A DNA stretch of 64,000 nt from Bacillota bacterium (GTDB taxonomy: Bacteria; Bacillota; Sulfobacillia; Sulfobacillales; Sulfobacillaceae). The stretch covers positions 52,210 to 116,209 of the forward strand of contig JAIMBD010000007.1 in NCBI GenBank assembly GCA_023511625.1. Direction: 5' to 3'. The position numbers and the translations under genes were made by a program. The notes under the pieces are model-generated. The model did no database searches, was not told where the DNA came from, and saw only the letters and a program-made list of their open reading frames with translations. This document shows, one piece after another, positions 32,222-40,466 of this stretch. How positions within the stretch are numbered: the first letter of the stretch is position 1; each line of letters begins with the position of its first letter.

Positions 32222-32640
32222 TCAGAGCCAAGTCATTTCCGGCCGGTCCTGCAGACAACGCAAGACGTCCCCCTGCATCGCTCCGCTTCGGCGCGGGCCG
32301 CAGCGGCCATGGTCCGCGCACTGATGAGCAAAATCTGAGTCGGGGCATCGAGCTCGGGGGCATGACCGGCGAGCCATGAGGCCGCGGGCACCGACCGGGG
32401 CACCACATAACCCAGCCGCATCAACACACTCCGTGCCCGATTGGTCCCCGCCATCGCGGTCTATTTGCAGGCTTCGGCTGGGGTGATCAAAGCCCGGATC
32501 GCCCGGACATCCGCGGGCGGGACCCAGGCGGCTGGCACCGTGCCCAGCGCCAGCATCTGGGCTAGTCGCTCCGCATCGACCCGATCCGTATGCCGCCCGG
32601 ACCCGGGGCGTCGCACGGAACGCGTCCGCGCGTTGCATCG
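32222..32640 (-). pseudogene. IS110-family transposase remnant
   Basis: On the minus strand, RPGSGRHTDRVDAERLAQML, then GTVPAAWVPPADVRAIRALI, closely follows the IS110/IS116 pattern PGRKTDxxDAxxLAxLLxxG...WVPPxxxRxLRxL. Further on, in another frame, NRARSVLMRLGYVVP fits the next segment of the same family. The DEDD catalytic N-terminus is absent and the frame is broken, so this is debris. Confidence 0.65.
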
Positions 32641-32782
32641 AAGATTCGACAGGAAGTGGACTCTACGGCTACGTTTCCCCTGAGGGGTGTAAGACGATTT
32701 TCTAGGTAAATCCCTACGAGAATTGGAAATCTCTTGGGCTTTTCGGTACCCTATGGCGTGGGGGTAGGAGGTTGTCTCCATT

Positions 32783-32818
32783 CCTCGAAGGAACGAGGTT
32801 AAATTGGTTCAGGGAGGA
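32783..32818 (+). promoter_or_regulatory. Candidate CsrA-binding leader of the flagellin gene
   Basis: In the flagellin 5' leader, CCTCG (32783-32787) pairs with CGAGG (32794-32798), presenting AAGGAA in the loop, so a GGA is displayed at the hairpin tip. A second GGA (32816-32818) sits at the flagellin ribosome site AGGGAGG. Two sites, one hairpin-borne and one on the ribosome site, is how CsrA represses hag in Bacillus subtilis. csrA and fliW are present in this window. Confidence 0.55.
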
Positions 32819-32826
32819 ACTTGCCG

Positions 32827-33978
32827 ATGATTGTCAACACTAATGTCCCCGCGCTGTTTGCCGAAAACGCGTTGACTAACACCACGAACGTTCTTAACCA
32901 ATTAGAGCAACAACTCTCCACGGGGTACCAAATCAACTCTCCGGCTGACAACCCTGCCGGTTTGGCTATTGCTACTCTCATGAGTGGAGAGTTAGGTGGT
33001 ATCAACGCGGCCATCAATAACGCAAACCAGGCCGTTAACCTATTGGAGACGGCAAACGGCGGCATCCAAAACGACGTTCAGATCGTCACCCAAATCCAGC
33101 AGCTTGCGACCCAGGCGTCTAGCAGCACCGAGACCACCCAAGATCAACAGGACCTGCAGAATGAAATCAACAGTCTGCTTCAGCAGCTCGACAACAATGC
33201 GCAGTCCATTAACTACAACACCCAGGTGTTGTTAAATGGAGACTACAGCGCGAAGGTTACGTCCTTAACGACGGGCTCGACCATTACGAACATTACTTTG
33301 GGGGCTGACAGCGGGAACGCGGCAGCGGGTTCTTATACCGTCGTGGTCGCTTATTCCACGTCCCTTTCCGAATACCTCGTTAACATCATAAACTCGGCTG
33401 GGACCGTCGCCACCGCTACCGTAAATGTATCTTCAACCACTAATAGCGCCGTAGCGGCTCAGCTGGTGGCTGGGACATCCGGTAACAGCGGGCAGACCAG
33501 TTTTGTCGTCTACTTTAACCCGCTGCAGGCGAGTACCGCCACCGGGTATTCGGTGGCCTTTTCGGTCAGTGGAGCTAGTCAGGCGCTGACATTCCAGGTT
33601 GGACCGCAGGATGCTCCCAGTAATGAGGTAACGGCGAATCTTGGGCAATTTAACAGCGTCACCTTAGGATTACAGGGCATCAGTGTTGTTGGAGTCGCCA
33701 ATGCCCAATACGCGATTCAATTGGCCAACAACGCCCTATCGATGCTGACCAATGCTCAAGGCCAGATCGGTGCGTTGCAGGACCAACTGAACTACACCAT
33801 CCAGAACCTGCAGACGGAGAACACCAACCTCCAGGCGGCAAAGTCCACCATCATGGACGCCAATATGGCCAACGTGATGAGTAACTTCACGCAAGAGCAG
33901 ATTCTCCAGCAGACAGGTATGCAGGCGCTGCAGTCGGCGGACCAGCTGCCGGCCCTGGTCCTCAAGTTGCTGGGTTAA
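32827..33978 (+). CDS. hag: Flagellin, devoid of arginine
   Basis: The 383-residue protein has the N-terminal flagellin core (MIVNTNVPALFAENAL to GLAIATLMSGELGGINAAI) and C-terminal core (QIGALQDQLNYTIQNLQTEN to STIMDANMANVMSNFTQEQI), with a variable beta-rich middle. It contains no Arg and only three Lys, against about 20 acidic residues. Conserved basic positions of the D0/D1 domains are replaced, often by Gln or Asn. ATG 32827 follows AGGGAGG; the TTG at 32821 is less likely. The gene is less GC-rich than its neighbours, with fliD and fliS downstream. Confidence 0.95.
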   Translation: MIVNTNVPALFAENALTNTTNVLNQLEQQLSTGYQINSPADNPAGLAIATLMSGELGGINAAINNANQAVNLLETANGGIQNDVQIVTQIQQLATQASSSTETTQDQQDLQNEINSLLQQLDNNAQSINYNTQVLLNGDYSAKVTSLTTGSTITNITLGADSGNAAAGSYTVVVAYSTSLSEYLVNIINSAGTVATATVNVSSTTNSAVAAQLVAGTSGNSGQTSFVVYFNPLQASTATGYSVAFSVSGASQALTFQVGPQDAPSNEVTANLGQFNSVTLGLQGISVVGVANAQYAIQLANNALSMLTNAQGQIGALQDQLNYTIQNLQTENTNLQAAKSTIMDANMANVMSNFTQEQILQQTGMQALQSADQLPALVLKLLG

Positions 33979-33992
33979 CGGCGGAGGCTTGG

Positions 33993-34028
33993 GGGCGGGG
34001 CTGGCCACAAACGGCTCCGCCCTTCCTT
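33993..34028 (+). terminator. Terminator-like hairpin after flagellin
   Basis: GGGCGGGGC (33993-34001) pairs with GCTCCGCCC (34014-34022) over 9 pairs with one G-U, followed by TTCCTT. It may reduce read-through from the highly expressed flagellin gene into fliD. Confidence 0.55.
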
Positions 34029-34051
34029 CTCCAGAAGGAGGCTAGGGCATC

Positions 34052-35461
34052 GTGAGCGGAATCTCGCTGAACTTTACCTCCCTCTTCGGGCAGAACAACG
34101 TGGCTGCTCAGATGTTGTCCGACATGCCCTTGACCACCTACGAAAGCCTGGCCATTCAGCCTTTGGCGCAGGAACTTGACACCATCCAGCTGCAGATTCA
34201 ATCCCTGCAGCAGCAAAACAGCGCTTGGCAAACCCTCCAGAGCGACGCGCAGGCGGTGTTGGGGGACCTTCAGAACCTGGCGAACGGCAACACCCTCAAC
34301 GCCATGACCGCCACCAGCAGTGACCCTGGCGTGATGAATGCCACGGCCGGTTCGGATGCGCCGCCAGGGACATATTTAATGACCGTCGTCCAGTTAGCCC
34401 AGGCCGAGATCGTGGGGGCCGGCTCGACCACCATCACCAATCCCGATGCCTCGCTGAACTTAACTCAAGCCACCTTGACCATTGGATGGGGTACGTCACA
34501 GTTTTCCATCGCTGTGACCCCGAGCACCACCTTGAACCAGATCGTGACGGCGATCAACCAGAGCGGGGGGCCGTTCGTGGCGCAAGCGGTACAAGTGGGG
34601 AGTGACTACGCCCTCGAAGTCTTCGGCACCCAGACCGCCACCAGTCTAACCTTTGGGGGGAGTTCCACCGCGTGGCAGGCGTTGGGCATCCTCAATAGTT
34701 CGGGACAGCCTAACGTGGTGCAGGCGGCCACCAGTGCCGAGATCCAATTTCAAGGGAATACCGTGACCAGTTCCACTGACACCTTCAGCTCGGTACTGCC
34801 CAATGTGAACCTCCAGGTTCAGGCACTGGGAAGTGTGACGATTACCGTCGGTCCGGACTATGGCGCGGATGCACAGGCCGTGCAGAAGTTTGCCCAAGAT
34901 TGGAATCAGTGGGTCCAAGACACCTACAAACTGGCCTTTGGCACGCAACCTTTTACAGCTACTGCTGGCAGTTCGGTCACGGTCAGCCTCAACAGCAACC
35001 AAGTCATTCAGAGTCCAGTGCCGATGATGGAGGTTAACCAAGTCGCCGCCCAATTGGCCACCTTCATCGACCACGCCAGTGGGTATTCTCTGGGGGATTT
35101 GGGGGTGCAATTTCAAAACGGCAGCTTCACGCTCTCGGTAAATACTGCGACGTTAGAAAGCCAGCTATCCTCGAATCTCAACGGGGTGCAACAGTTTTTC
35201 GTGACCTTAGCCAGCACGGTGGGACAGTCTCTTCAGGACTTCGCCGGTAGCGTGAACAGTACCATTTCCCAAGTGTTGGGACAAGACAACCAGCAGATCT
35301 CGCAAGACCAGCAACAGGTGGCCACCCTGCAGACCGAGGAGCAGCAAACCATGCAGAGTGCCCAAAACCAGTACCTGGCGTTCCTTCAGGCCCTCAATCA
35401 AATGATGGCCCAACAAAACGTGTTCCAAGCCTTGTCTTCCACATTGAGCAGCGGAGGATAA
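34052..35461 (+). CDS. fliD: Flagellar filament cap protein FliD
   Basis: The 469-residue protein has the FliD N-terminal region (IQSLQQQNSAWQTLQSDAQA), a beta-rich middle (QTATSLTFGGSSTAWQALGI type repeats) and a C-terminal coiled coil. FliD caps the filament and inserts flagellin. It has no Arg and only two Lys in its whole length. GTG 34052 follows AAGGAGG. The same AAGGAGGCTAGG sequence precedes fliS. Confidence 0.9.
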   Translation: MSGISLNFTSLFGQNNVAAQMLSDMPLTTYESLAIQPLAQELDTIQLQIQSLQQQNSAWQTLQSDAQAVLGDLQNLANGNTLNAMTATSSDPGVMNATAGSDAPPGTYLMTVVQLAQAEIVGAGSTTITNPDASLNLTQATLTIGWGTSQFSIAVTPSTTLNQIVTAINQSGGPFVAQAVQVGSDYALEVFGTQTATSLTFGGSSTAWQALGILNSSGQPNVVQAATSAEIQFQGNTVTSSTDTFSSVLPNVNLQVQALGSVTITVGPDYGADAQAVQKFAQDWNQWVQDTYKLAFGTQPFTATAGSSVTVSLNSNQVIQSPVPMMEVNQVAAQLATFIDHASGYSLGDLGVQFQNGSFTLSVNTATLESQLSSNLNGVQQFFVTLASTVGQSLQDFAGSVNSTISQVLGQDNQQISQDQQQVATLQTEEQQTMQSAQNQYLAFLQALNQMMAQQNVFQALSSTLSSGG

Positions 35462-35502
35462 TCGGGCGGCCGCGCGCAGCGTGAGGGGAAGGAGGCTAGG
35501 AC

Positions 35503-35919
35503 ATGGCAGGACAAGAACAGCTGGCCTATCAAGCGGCCCAGTTGATGACGCAGAATCCGGACTACCTAGGGCGGGAGTTGTACCGGGCGGCCTTGCGAGA
35601 TTGCCATTTAATGGAGGAGGCGTTGCGGGCGAAGCGCTGGGACCAATTGGTTAACGCGGGCTCCCATGCGCAGCAGATTTTTGCTGGCCTGCATGACATT
35701 ACGAGGCAAGATACGCGGGAGGGCCAGGTGTTTCGGAACTTCAATCGCCACCTCTGGCAGCGCATCAACCAGGTCTTACAACGGCACGAAGAGCAACCGT
35801 TGCAGGAGGTGCGCGAGGCGCTTAACGAAGCGATCCGTCAGCTGGACCTGCGGTTGTCCGGAGAACCTTCCGTCGCAGCTTCGGGGGGCGGACGGTTGGG
35901 GGACGGGTGGCTTGGATGA
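35503..35919 (+). CDS. fliS: Flagellin export chaperone FliS
   Basis: The 138-residue helical protein fits FliS: YLGRELYRAALRDCHLMEEA resembles the N-terminal helix, and VFRNFNRHLWQRINQVL occupies the place of the helix with the conserved DYMxxRL region. The C-terminal 20 residues are Gly-rich. FliS binds the flagellin C-terminus until export. Position after fliD is canonical. Compared with flagellin it keeps normal basic content, as expected for a cytoplasmic protein. Confidence 0.8.
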   Translation: MAGQEQLAYQAAQLMTQNPDYLGRELYRAALRDCHLMEEALRAKRWDQLVNAGSHAQQIFAGLHDITRQDTREGQVFRNFNRHLWQRINQVLQRHEEQPLQEVREALNEAIRQLDLRLSGEPSVAASGGGRLGDGWLG

Positions 35920-37166
35920 GCACGGGGATTGGGGTAGCCCTGATTGCGCGCAACGAGGCGCGGTTCATAGGCGGCTGTTTGGAGTCGGTGCGGACGATTG
36001 CGGACGAAATCGTGGTCGTGGATACGGGGTCAGAGGACGACACCGTGGCCATCGCCCGAAGCCATGGGGCGCGGGTAATAGAGCGGCCATGGCCTCGCGA
36101 TTTCGGCAAGGCTCGCAATTGGGCCGTGGAGGCCGTTTCGAGCCCCTGGATTTTAATGCTCGATGCCGATGAGGTGTTGGTGGCTGACGATATTCCTGTA
36201 CTGCTTGAGGCGGTCCAAAAACCGTCGGCAGATGCCTACAATCTCCGGATTGTTTCGTTAGCCGATCAGGCGGAGAATTTGAGCGAGGCTCGTGTCACCC
36301 GCCTTTTTCGCAACGACCCGCGGATTCGATGGGAAGGGCGGGTCCACGAACAGATTGTGCCGTCCCTGTATCGCGCCGGGTTGACGCTGGCGTCCTTGGA
36401 TGTTCGCCTTCTGCACTATGGATATCTTAACCAGGTGATGGCCGACCGCCAGAAACTCCACCGCAACTTGGATCTTTTGGATCAAGCGATTCGAGAAACG
36501 GGTGACCGCGCCACTGCGGCCTACCTCCACTGGCAACGGGCGCAGACCCTGATCCCGCTGCGCAGACCTGCGGAGGCCCTCCGCGACGTGCGGCGAGCCA
36601 TGGCGTTACTGCACCCGACCGAGCCGCTGCAGGCGTTGTTCTGGATTACCTTAGCGCGAGCCTATGCCGCGGACAGGGATATGCGGAAAGCCTACCGGGC
36701 CATTCAGGACGGCCTTACGGTGTTCCCAGACTACACCGACTTAGCGTATCTTGAGGGAACCTTTCGAATGCAGGAGCGGGACTGGGAACGGGCCAAGGCG
36801 GCGTTTTGGCGGGCGATTCGGATGGGCGTGCCCCGACAACATTTACAATCGGAGCTCGGGGTGGGAACGTTCAAGCCGCTTTGGCAACTTGCCCGCATTG
36901 AGATGCAGCTGGGCCATATGGCAGCGGCCGAAGCCTTTTACCTTAAAGCGATTGCGCTGCAGCCTGCTTTTCGGCCGGCGTGGAAGGAATTGTTGGGATT
37001 ACTTTCCAACAATCCCGCGGCGGTGATCGGGAGTCATCTGTCTTTGGTCATGAGCCCGGCGCAGATTGTGTCCGCTCTGAAGATGTGGCCGGACCGCAGC
37101 CCTCTAGAAGAGGCCCTTTTAGACTGGGCGAGTCAAAGCGCGGACCTGCAGCCTCAGGTGTCCTAG
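35916..37166 (+). CDS. GT2 glycosyltransferase with TPR domain
   Basis: The 416-residue protein has an N-terminal GT-A domain (VALIARNEARFIGGCLESVR, EIVVVDTGSEDDTVAIA, WILMLDADEVL with the DxD metal site) and a C-terminal array of about four TPR-like helices. This fusion resembles SunS/cytosolic protein glycosyltransferases whose TPRs bind the protein acceptor. ATG 35916 overlaps the fliS stop, so it is co-expressed with filament genes. It is the best candidate for the flagellin-modifying transferase. Confidence 0.82.
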   Translation: MSTGIGVALIARNEARFIGGCLESVRTIADEIVVVDTGSEDDTVAIARSHGARVIERPWPRDFGKARNWAVEAVSSPWILMLDADEVLVADDIPVLLEAVQKPSADAYNLRIVSLADQAENLSEARVTRLFRNDPRIRWEGRVHEQIVPSLYRAGLTLASLDVRLLHYGYLNQVMADRQKLHRNLDLLDQAIRETGDRATAAYLHWQRAQTLIPLRRPAEALRDVRRAMALLHPTEPLQALFWITLARAYAADRDMRKAYRAIQDGLTVFPDYTDLAYLEGTFRMQERDWERAKAAFWRAIRMGVPRQHLQSELGVGTFKPLWQLARIEMQLGHMAAAEAFYLKAIALQPAFRPAWKELLGLLSNNPAAVIGSHLSLVMSPAQIVSALKMWPDRSPLEEALLDWASQSADLQPQVS

Positions 37167-38207
37167 CGACCAATACAAGACCGGAAGTCAAGGGCCGAGA
37201 GGTCCAGACCGAGGGGTCGCTGCGCTATCTGTACGAGCATGACGGTCTGCCCCCGATTCGGCTGGTGCTGTGCAAATTGGGGGCCTCATGGCCCGTGCAC
37301 CGCAACGGTTGCCATCTCAGGCGTTGGCAGGGGACGCGAATTCCCTGAATCACGCCCGATCCCCTCGCCCCGGCTTTAGGATTAAACCCGTGGGGTGGGA
37401 CTTCTTTGGCTCCTGAGACCGGAATACATTGGCCGTGGAGCGGCTTAAGCTCGAGTGTGACTGCAAACGGTGGGCTTGGGAGGTCTTGGGCGGGCGGGGC
37501 CCGTCACGGTGTGAGGCGCCTTTCCGGGCCGGTGTCCGGCCGCTTGCCCCTCGAGCCTAGTGCCCCGAAATCCGGCCATCAGGAGTTGCCGGCGGCCAGG
37601 TGTGTGGCATTGTCATTGCGGTCTTTTTGCTCGCGGGAGGACCGCCCGCAACCAAGGTGGCTCTTTCCGTCCATTGCTGCCGATCGTCGAGTCCCGCGGG
37701 GTGGAGGGCCGCCCCCGGCCACGTGTCGTGGCGACCGTGGGCTGCGAGATGCCCTCCGCGGGCGGCGGGTGGGACTGCCACCTGCAGAGCGTGGTCAGGG
37801 TCCCGCAGCTTCAGGGCCTCGCGGCGCACTCGGCGATTAAGGCCGACTCCGGGCGAGGTAGGGGCTCGTCCTCGTCGCCGGGGCGATGTGGGAACCCCCC
37901 GGACTGAGGCCACGCCTGCGGCAACTTGTTCCAGAGGCCGAGCACCCGATGCCGGTGGATGAAGCCCTTACTGCCATAGGGAACCATCGCAGGGCCGATT
38001 CCCCACGCCAGCGGGGAATAAGGGCGTGGTTTGCCGACGGTCTGGGCATCCCGGTGGGCTGTACTCGACTTCCATCCCCTTGGGCGGGGCCTCCACGGGT
38101 TGGCGGAAGTCGGTTCTGCAACGAGGACCGGTATCGGTGCGAGCGGTATTTGGGCTTTCTCTCACCGACCGCTATCCCACAGGGATTGATGTAGAGCCTT
38201 TGCTCCC
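37167..38207. other. Long non-coding stretch, no gene supported
   Basis: About 1.04 kb with many short GC-rich frames but no ribosome sites or recognisable domains. A lone palindrome TTCCCC-8-GGGGAA lies near 38001-38021. The region ends at the tRNA promoter. It may contain degraded insertion-sequence DNA, but I cannot prove homology. Confidence 0.45.
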
Positions 38208-38236
38208 TTGACGGCTATCAAGAAAGTGAGTACAAT
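38208..38236 (+). promoter_or_regulatory. Strong sigma-A promoter of the tRNA cluster
   Basis: TTGACG (38208-38213), exactly 17 bases, TACAAT (38231-38236), 18 bases before the first tRNA. Confidence 0.8.
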
Positions 38237-38254
38237 AGCGGCTGGATCTAAATT

Positions 38255-38331
<77 letters not shown>

Positions 38332-38332
38332 T

Positions 38333-38409
38333 GGCGGCGTAGCTCAGCTGGTTAGAGCATACGGTTCATACCCGTAACGTCGGTGGTTCGAGTCCACCCG
38401 CCGCTACCA
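38333..38409 (+). tRNA. Elongator tRNA-Met (CAT)
   Basis: The 77-base cloverleaf begins GGCGGCG and ends CGCCGCTACCA, with a G-T first pair. The anticodon loop TTCATAC gives CAT. The acceptor and anticodon-arm sequence matches elongator tRNA-Met of Bacillota rather than the lysidine-modified tRNA-Ile. It starts 2 bases after the initiator tRNA. Confidence 0.93.
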
Positions 38410-38419
38410 TACCTCAAGT

Positions 38420-38495
<76 letters not shown>

Positions 38496-38506
38496 ATTTT
38501 TTCGCT

Positions 38507-38535
38507 CCGCAAATTTTTGCGGGTCGTTTTGTTTT
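38507..38535 (+). terminator. Terminator of the tRNA operon
   Basis: CCGCAAA (38507-38513) pairs with TTTGCGG (38516-38522), followed by GTCGTTTTGTTTT. Confidence 0.65.
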
Positions 38536-39117
38536 GCGGACTCAGCCGATGGGGCGAATCTCTCTTAAAAAAATTAAAACCCCACACCCCCCTACCTCAT
38601 CTCAGACACCCGGCAAAACGAGGGCCAATAGGGTTCGTGGCGGGCGCCGTTCTCAGAGCTGCGAACCCGCTCAATAAACCGGGGGAGTTCAGGCTGGCCT
38701 CCGAGACATTGCAGGCGGTGTGGGCCGAGCTCCAGATACCCACGTCCCGGGCGCAAAGCTGCTTCAGAGGGCCAAGAGGCCCGGTGACCTGTCGCAGTGC
38801 CCGTCAGCGGAGTAGGCAGGCCCCTTCGCGCATCGGGTCCCGCCGAAATTTCAACCAGAGCCAGGATTTTTCCGTGATGCAAATGCCCAGCAGCAAGAGC
38901 CGGCGCCCTTCCCGGCAGTTGCCTTAAACGGGCGCGCGACCAAGCGGGGCGTGCCGGCGCGGACGGCCTGGGGCACGGGCAGAAGAGCCCCCTGGGGGAT
39001 GGCGAGATGCGGCCCCGGCCGCGACGTCAGGGCCGACGGAGGCGTTGGCATGGGGGAGAGTGGGGGGACTTTCTAGGGAAGACGACGGACGATACGATGG
39101 AGGCAGGGAGGGTGCCG
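38536..39117. other. Non-coding stretch upstream of the methylase gene
   Basis: No gene supported in about 580 bases. The last 15 bases contain the ribosome site AGGGAGGG of the Dam-type gene. No promoter stands out. Confidence 0.4.
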
Positions 39118-39930
39118 ATGCGACCATTTTTGAAATGGGCCGGTGGCAAGTATCGCCTGGTATCCCGGATCCGGGCCCGCTTGCCTGCCGGGGAGCGCCT
39201 GATCGAGCCGTTTGTGGGTTCTGCGGCTGTTTGGCTCAACACGGCATACCCGATGGCGCTGTTGGCGGATGCCAATCCGGACCTCATCGGGTGCTACCAG
39301 CAGCTGCAGCGCCACGGCGAGGCCTTCATCGCGGCCTGCCGGGCGTACTTCGTGCCTGACAACAACCGGCCAGAGCGCTACTACGCCTTGCGGGAGCGGT
39401 TCAACGCGGTGCGGGATCCCTGGGAGCGGGCGGTGCTCTTCGTCTACCTCAACCGTCACGGATACAACGGCTTGTGCCGGTACAACGCGGCGGGAGCATT
39501 CAACGTGCCGTTCGGGCGTTACCGGCGGCCGTACTTCCCGGAGGCCGAGATGCGAGCGTTTTGGCGGAAGGCGCAAGGGGTGACGTTCCGCTGTGCGGAC
39601 TTTCGGGAGGTCTTGGCCGAGGCACGGCCTGGCGACGTGGTGTACTGCGACCCGCCCTACGTTCCCCTGTCGGCGACCGCCAATTTCACCGACTATTCCG
39701 CAGGCGGGTTTGGGCCCCAGGACCAAGCCGACTTGGCGGACTGGGCGGAACGCCTTGCGGCACGGGGCATTCCCGTACTGATCTCGAACCATGCGACGCC
39801 GTTCACGGAGGAGGCCTACCATAGCGCGCAGGTCGAGCGGTTTGGCGTGCAGCGGTTCATCAGTTGTGACGGGGACCACCGGGGGGTCGCGGACGAGGTG
39901 CTGGCGCTGTTTGAAGGCCACGGGCGATGA
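39118..39930 (+). CDS. Solitary Dam-type DNA adenine N6-methyltransferase (D12 class)
   Basis: The 270-residue enzyme has the SAM-binding motif RPFLKWAGGKYRL at its N-terminus, FVYLNRHGYNGLCRYN in the middle and the catalytic CDPPYVPLS motif. This order defines Dam-like D12 methylases, which normally act on GATC. No restriction endonuclease is adjacent, so it is an orphan, or part of a mobile remnant, as it sits between two long non-coding stretches. ATG 39118 follows AGGGAGGG; an ATG at 39097 is an alternative. Confidence 0.9.
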   Translation: MRPFLKWAGGKYRLVSRIRARLPAGERLIEPFVGSAAVWLNTAYPMALLADANPDLIGCYQQLQRHGEAFIAACRAYFVPDNNRPERYYALRERFNAVRDPWERAVLFVYLNRHGYNGLCRYNAAGAFNVPFGRYRRPYFPEAEMRAFWRKAQGVTFRCADFREVLAEARPGDVVYCDPPYVPLSATANFTDYSAGGFGPQDQADLADWAERLAARGIPVLISNHATPFTEEAYHSAQVERFGVQRFISCDGDHRGVADEVLALFEGHGR

Positions 39931-40466
39931 CGCGGCCCAAGACTCCTGGGGGGGTGCCAACGACACCGGCAGCACCCGGAGCCGACGGTGCGGCAGGTAC
40001 TGGCCGCGAAGGGGTTTCCGGTGGTGCGGCGGGCTGAGTACCAGTGGCATCCGGGCCGCTACGCGGGAGGTACTGCTGGAACACCGGGGGGCCAAACCAT
40101 TCACGGTCAGTGCAGGGGTGCCGAGTTCTGGTTGCGCCCGGCTGTCTGTGGTCTTAAAGATGCGCATCGAGTGCAAATGGTAACAGTCGGCGGGAAGCAT
40201 GGACGAGACACCTTGACCTGACCTCCATCTCAATCGCGGGAAGGCCGCCCGGAGTCTGACATCCTGGTTTTGCCCGACGGCACCGGCCCTAGGGCCGAAG
40301 CGGGGGCGTGGCCGCGGCAGCTCAGCCCCAATCGGGGCGACCTCATAACTCCTGCTCGGAGCCCGAAGCACCATGCCCCGCAAGTCTTCGGCCCGAACCG
40401 GCACTACAGGTCTGGCGTTGCCGATCCTTAACCTCGTCAGTAAAATCGACGTGGGGGGCGACGGGG
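39931..40466. other. Non-coding stretch between methylase and ABC transporter
   Basis: Short frames only, none with a ribosome site or known motif. Fragments such as the one ending LKMRIECKW near 40183 may be debris of a mobile element, but the family is not recognisable. Confidence 0.4.

Noticed and set aside
32640..32782. Sigma-28 (TAAA-N15-GCCGATAA) promoter upstream of flagellin
   Set aside because: A TAAA at about 32719 has no matching -10 element at the right spacing.
37995..38025. CRISPR-like palindrome TTCCCC-8-GGGGAA
   Set aside because: Only one copy exists, with no spacers or cas genes nearby; it is an isolated palindrome.
39988..40221. 77-codon frame after the methylase gene
   Set aside because: No motif or ribosome site; it might be transposon debris but cannot be assigned.
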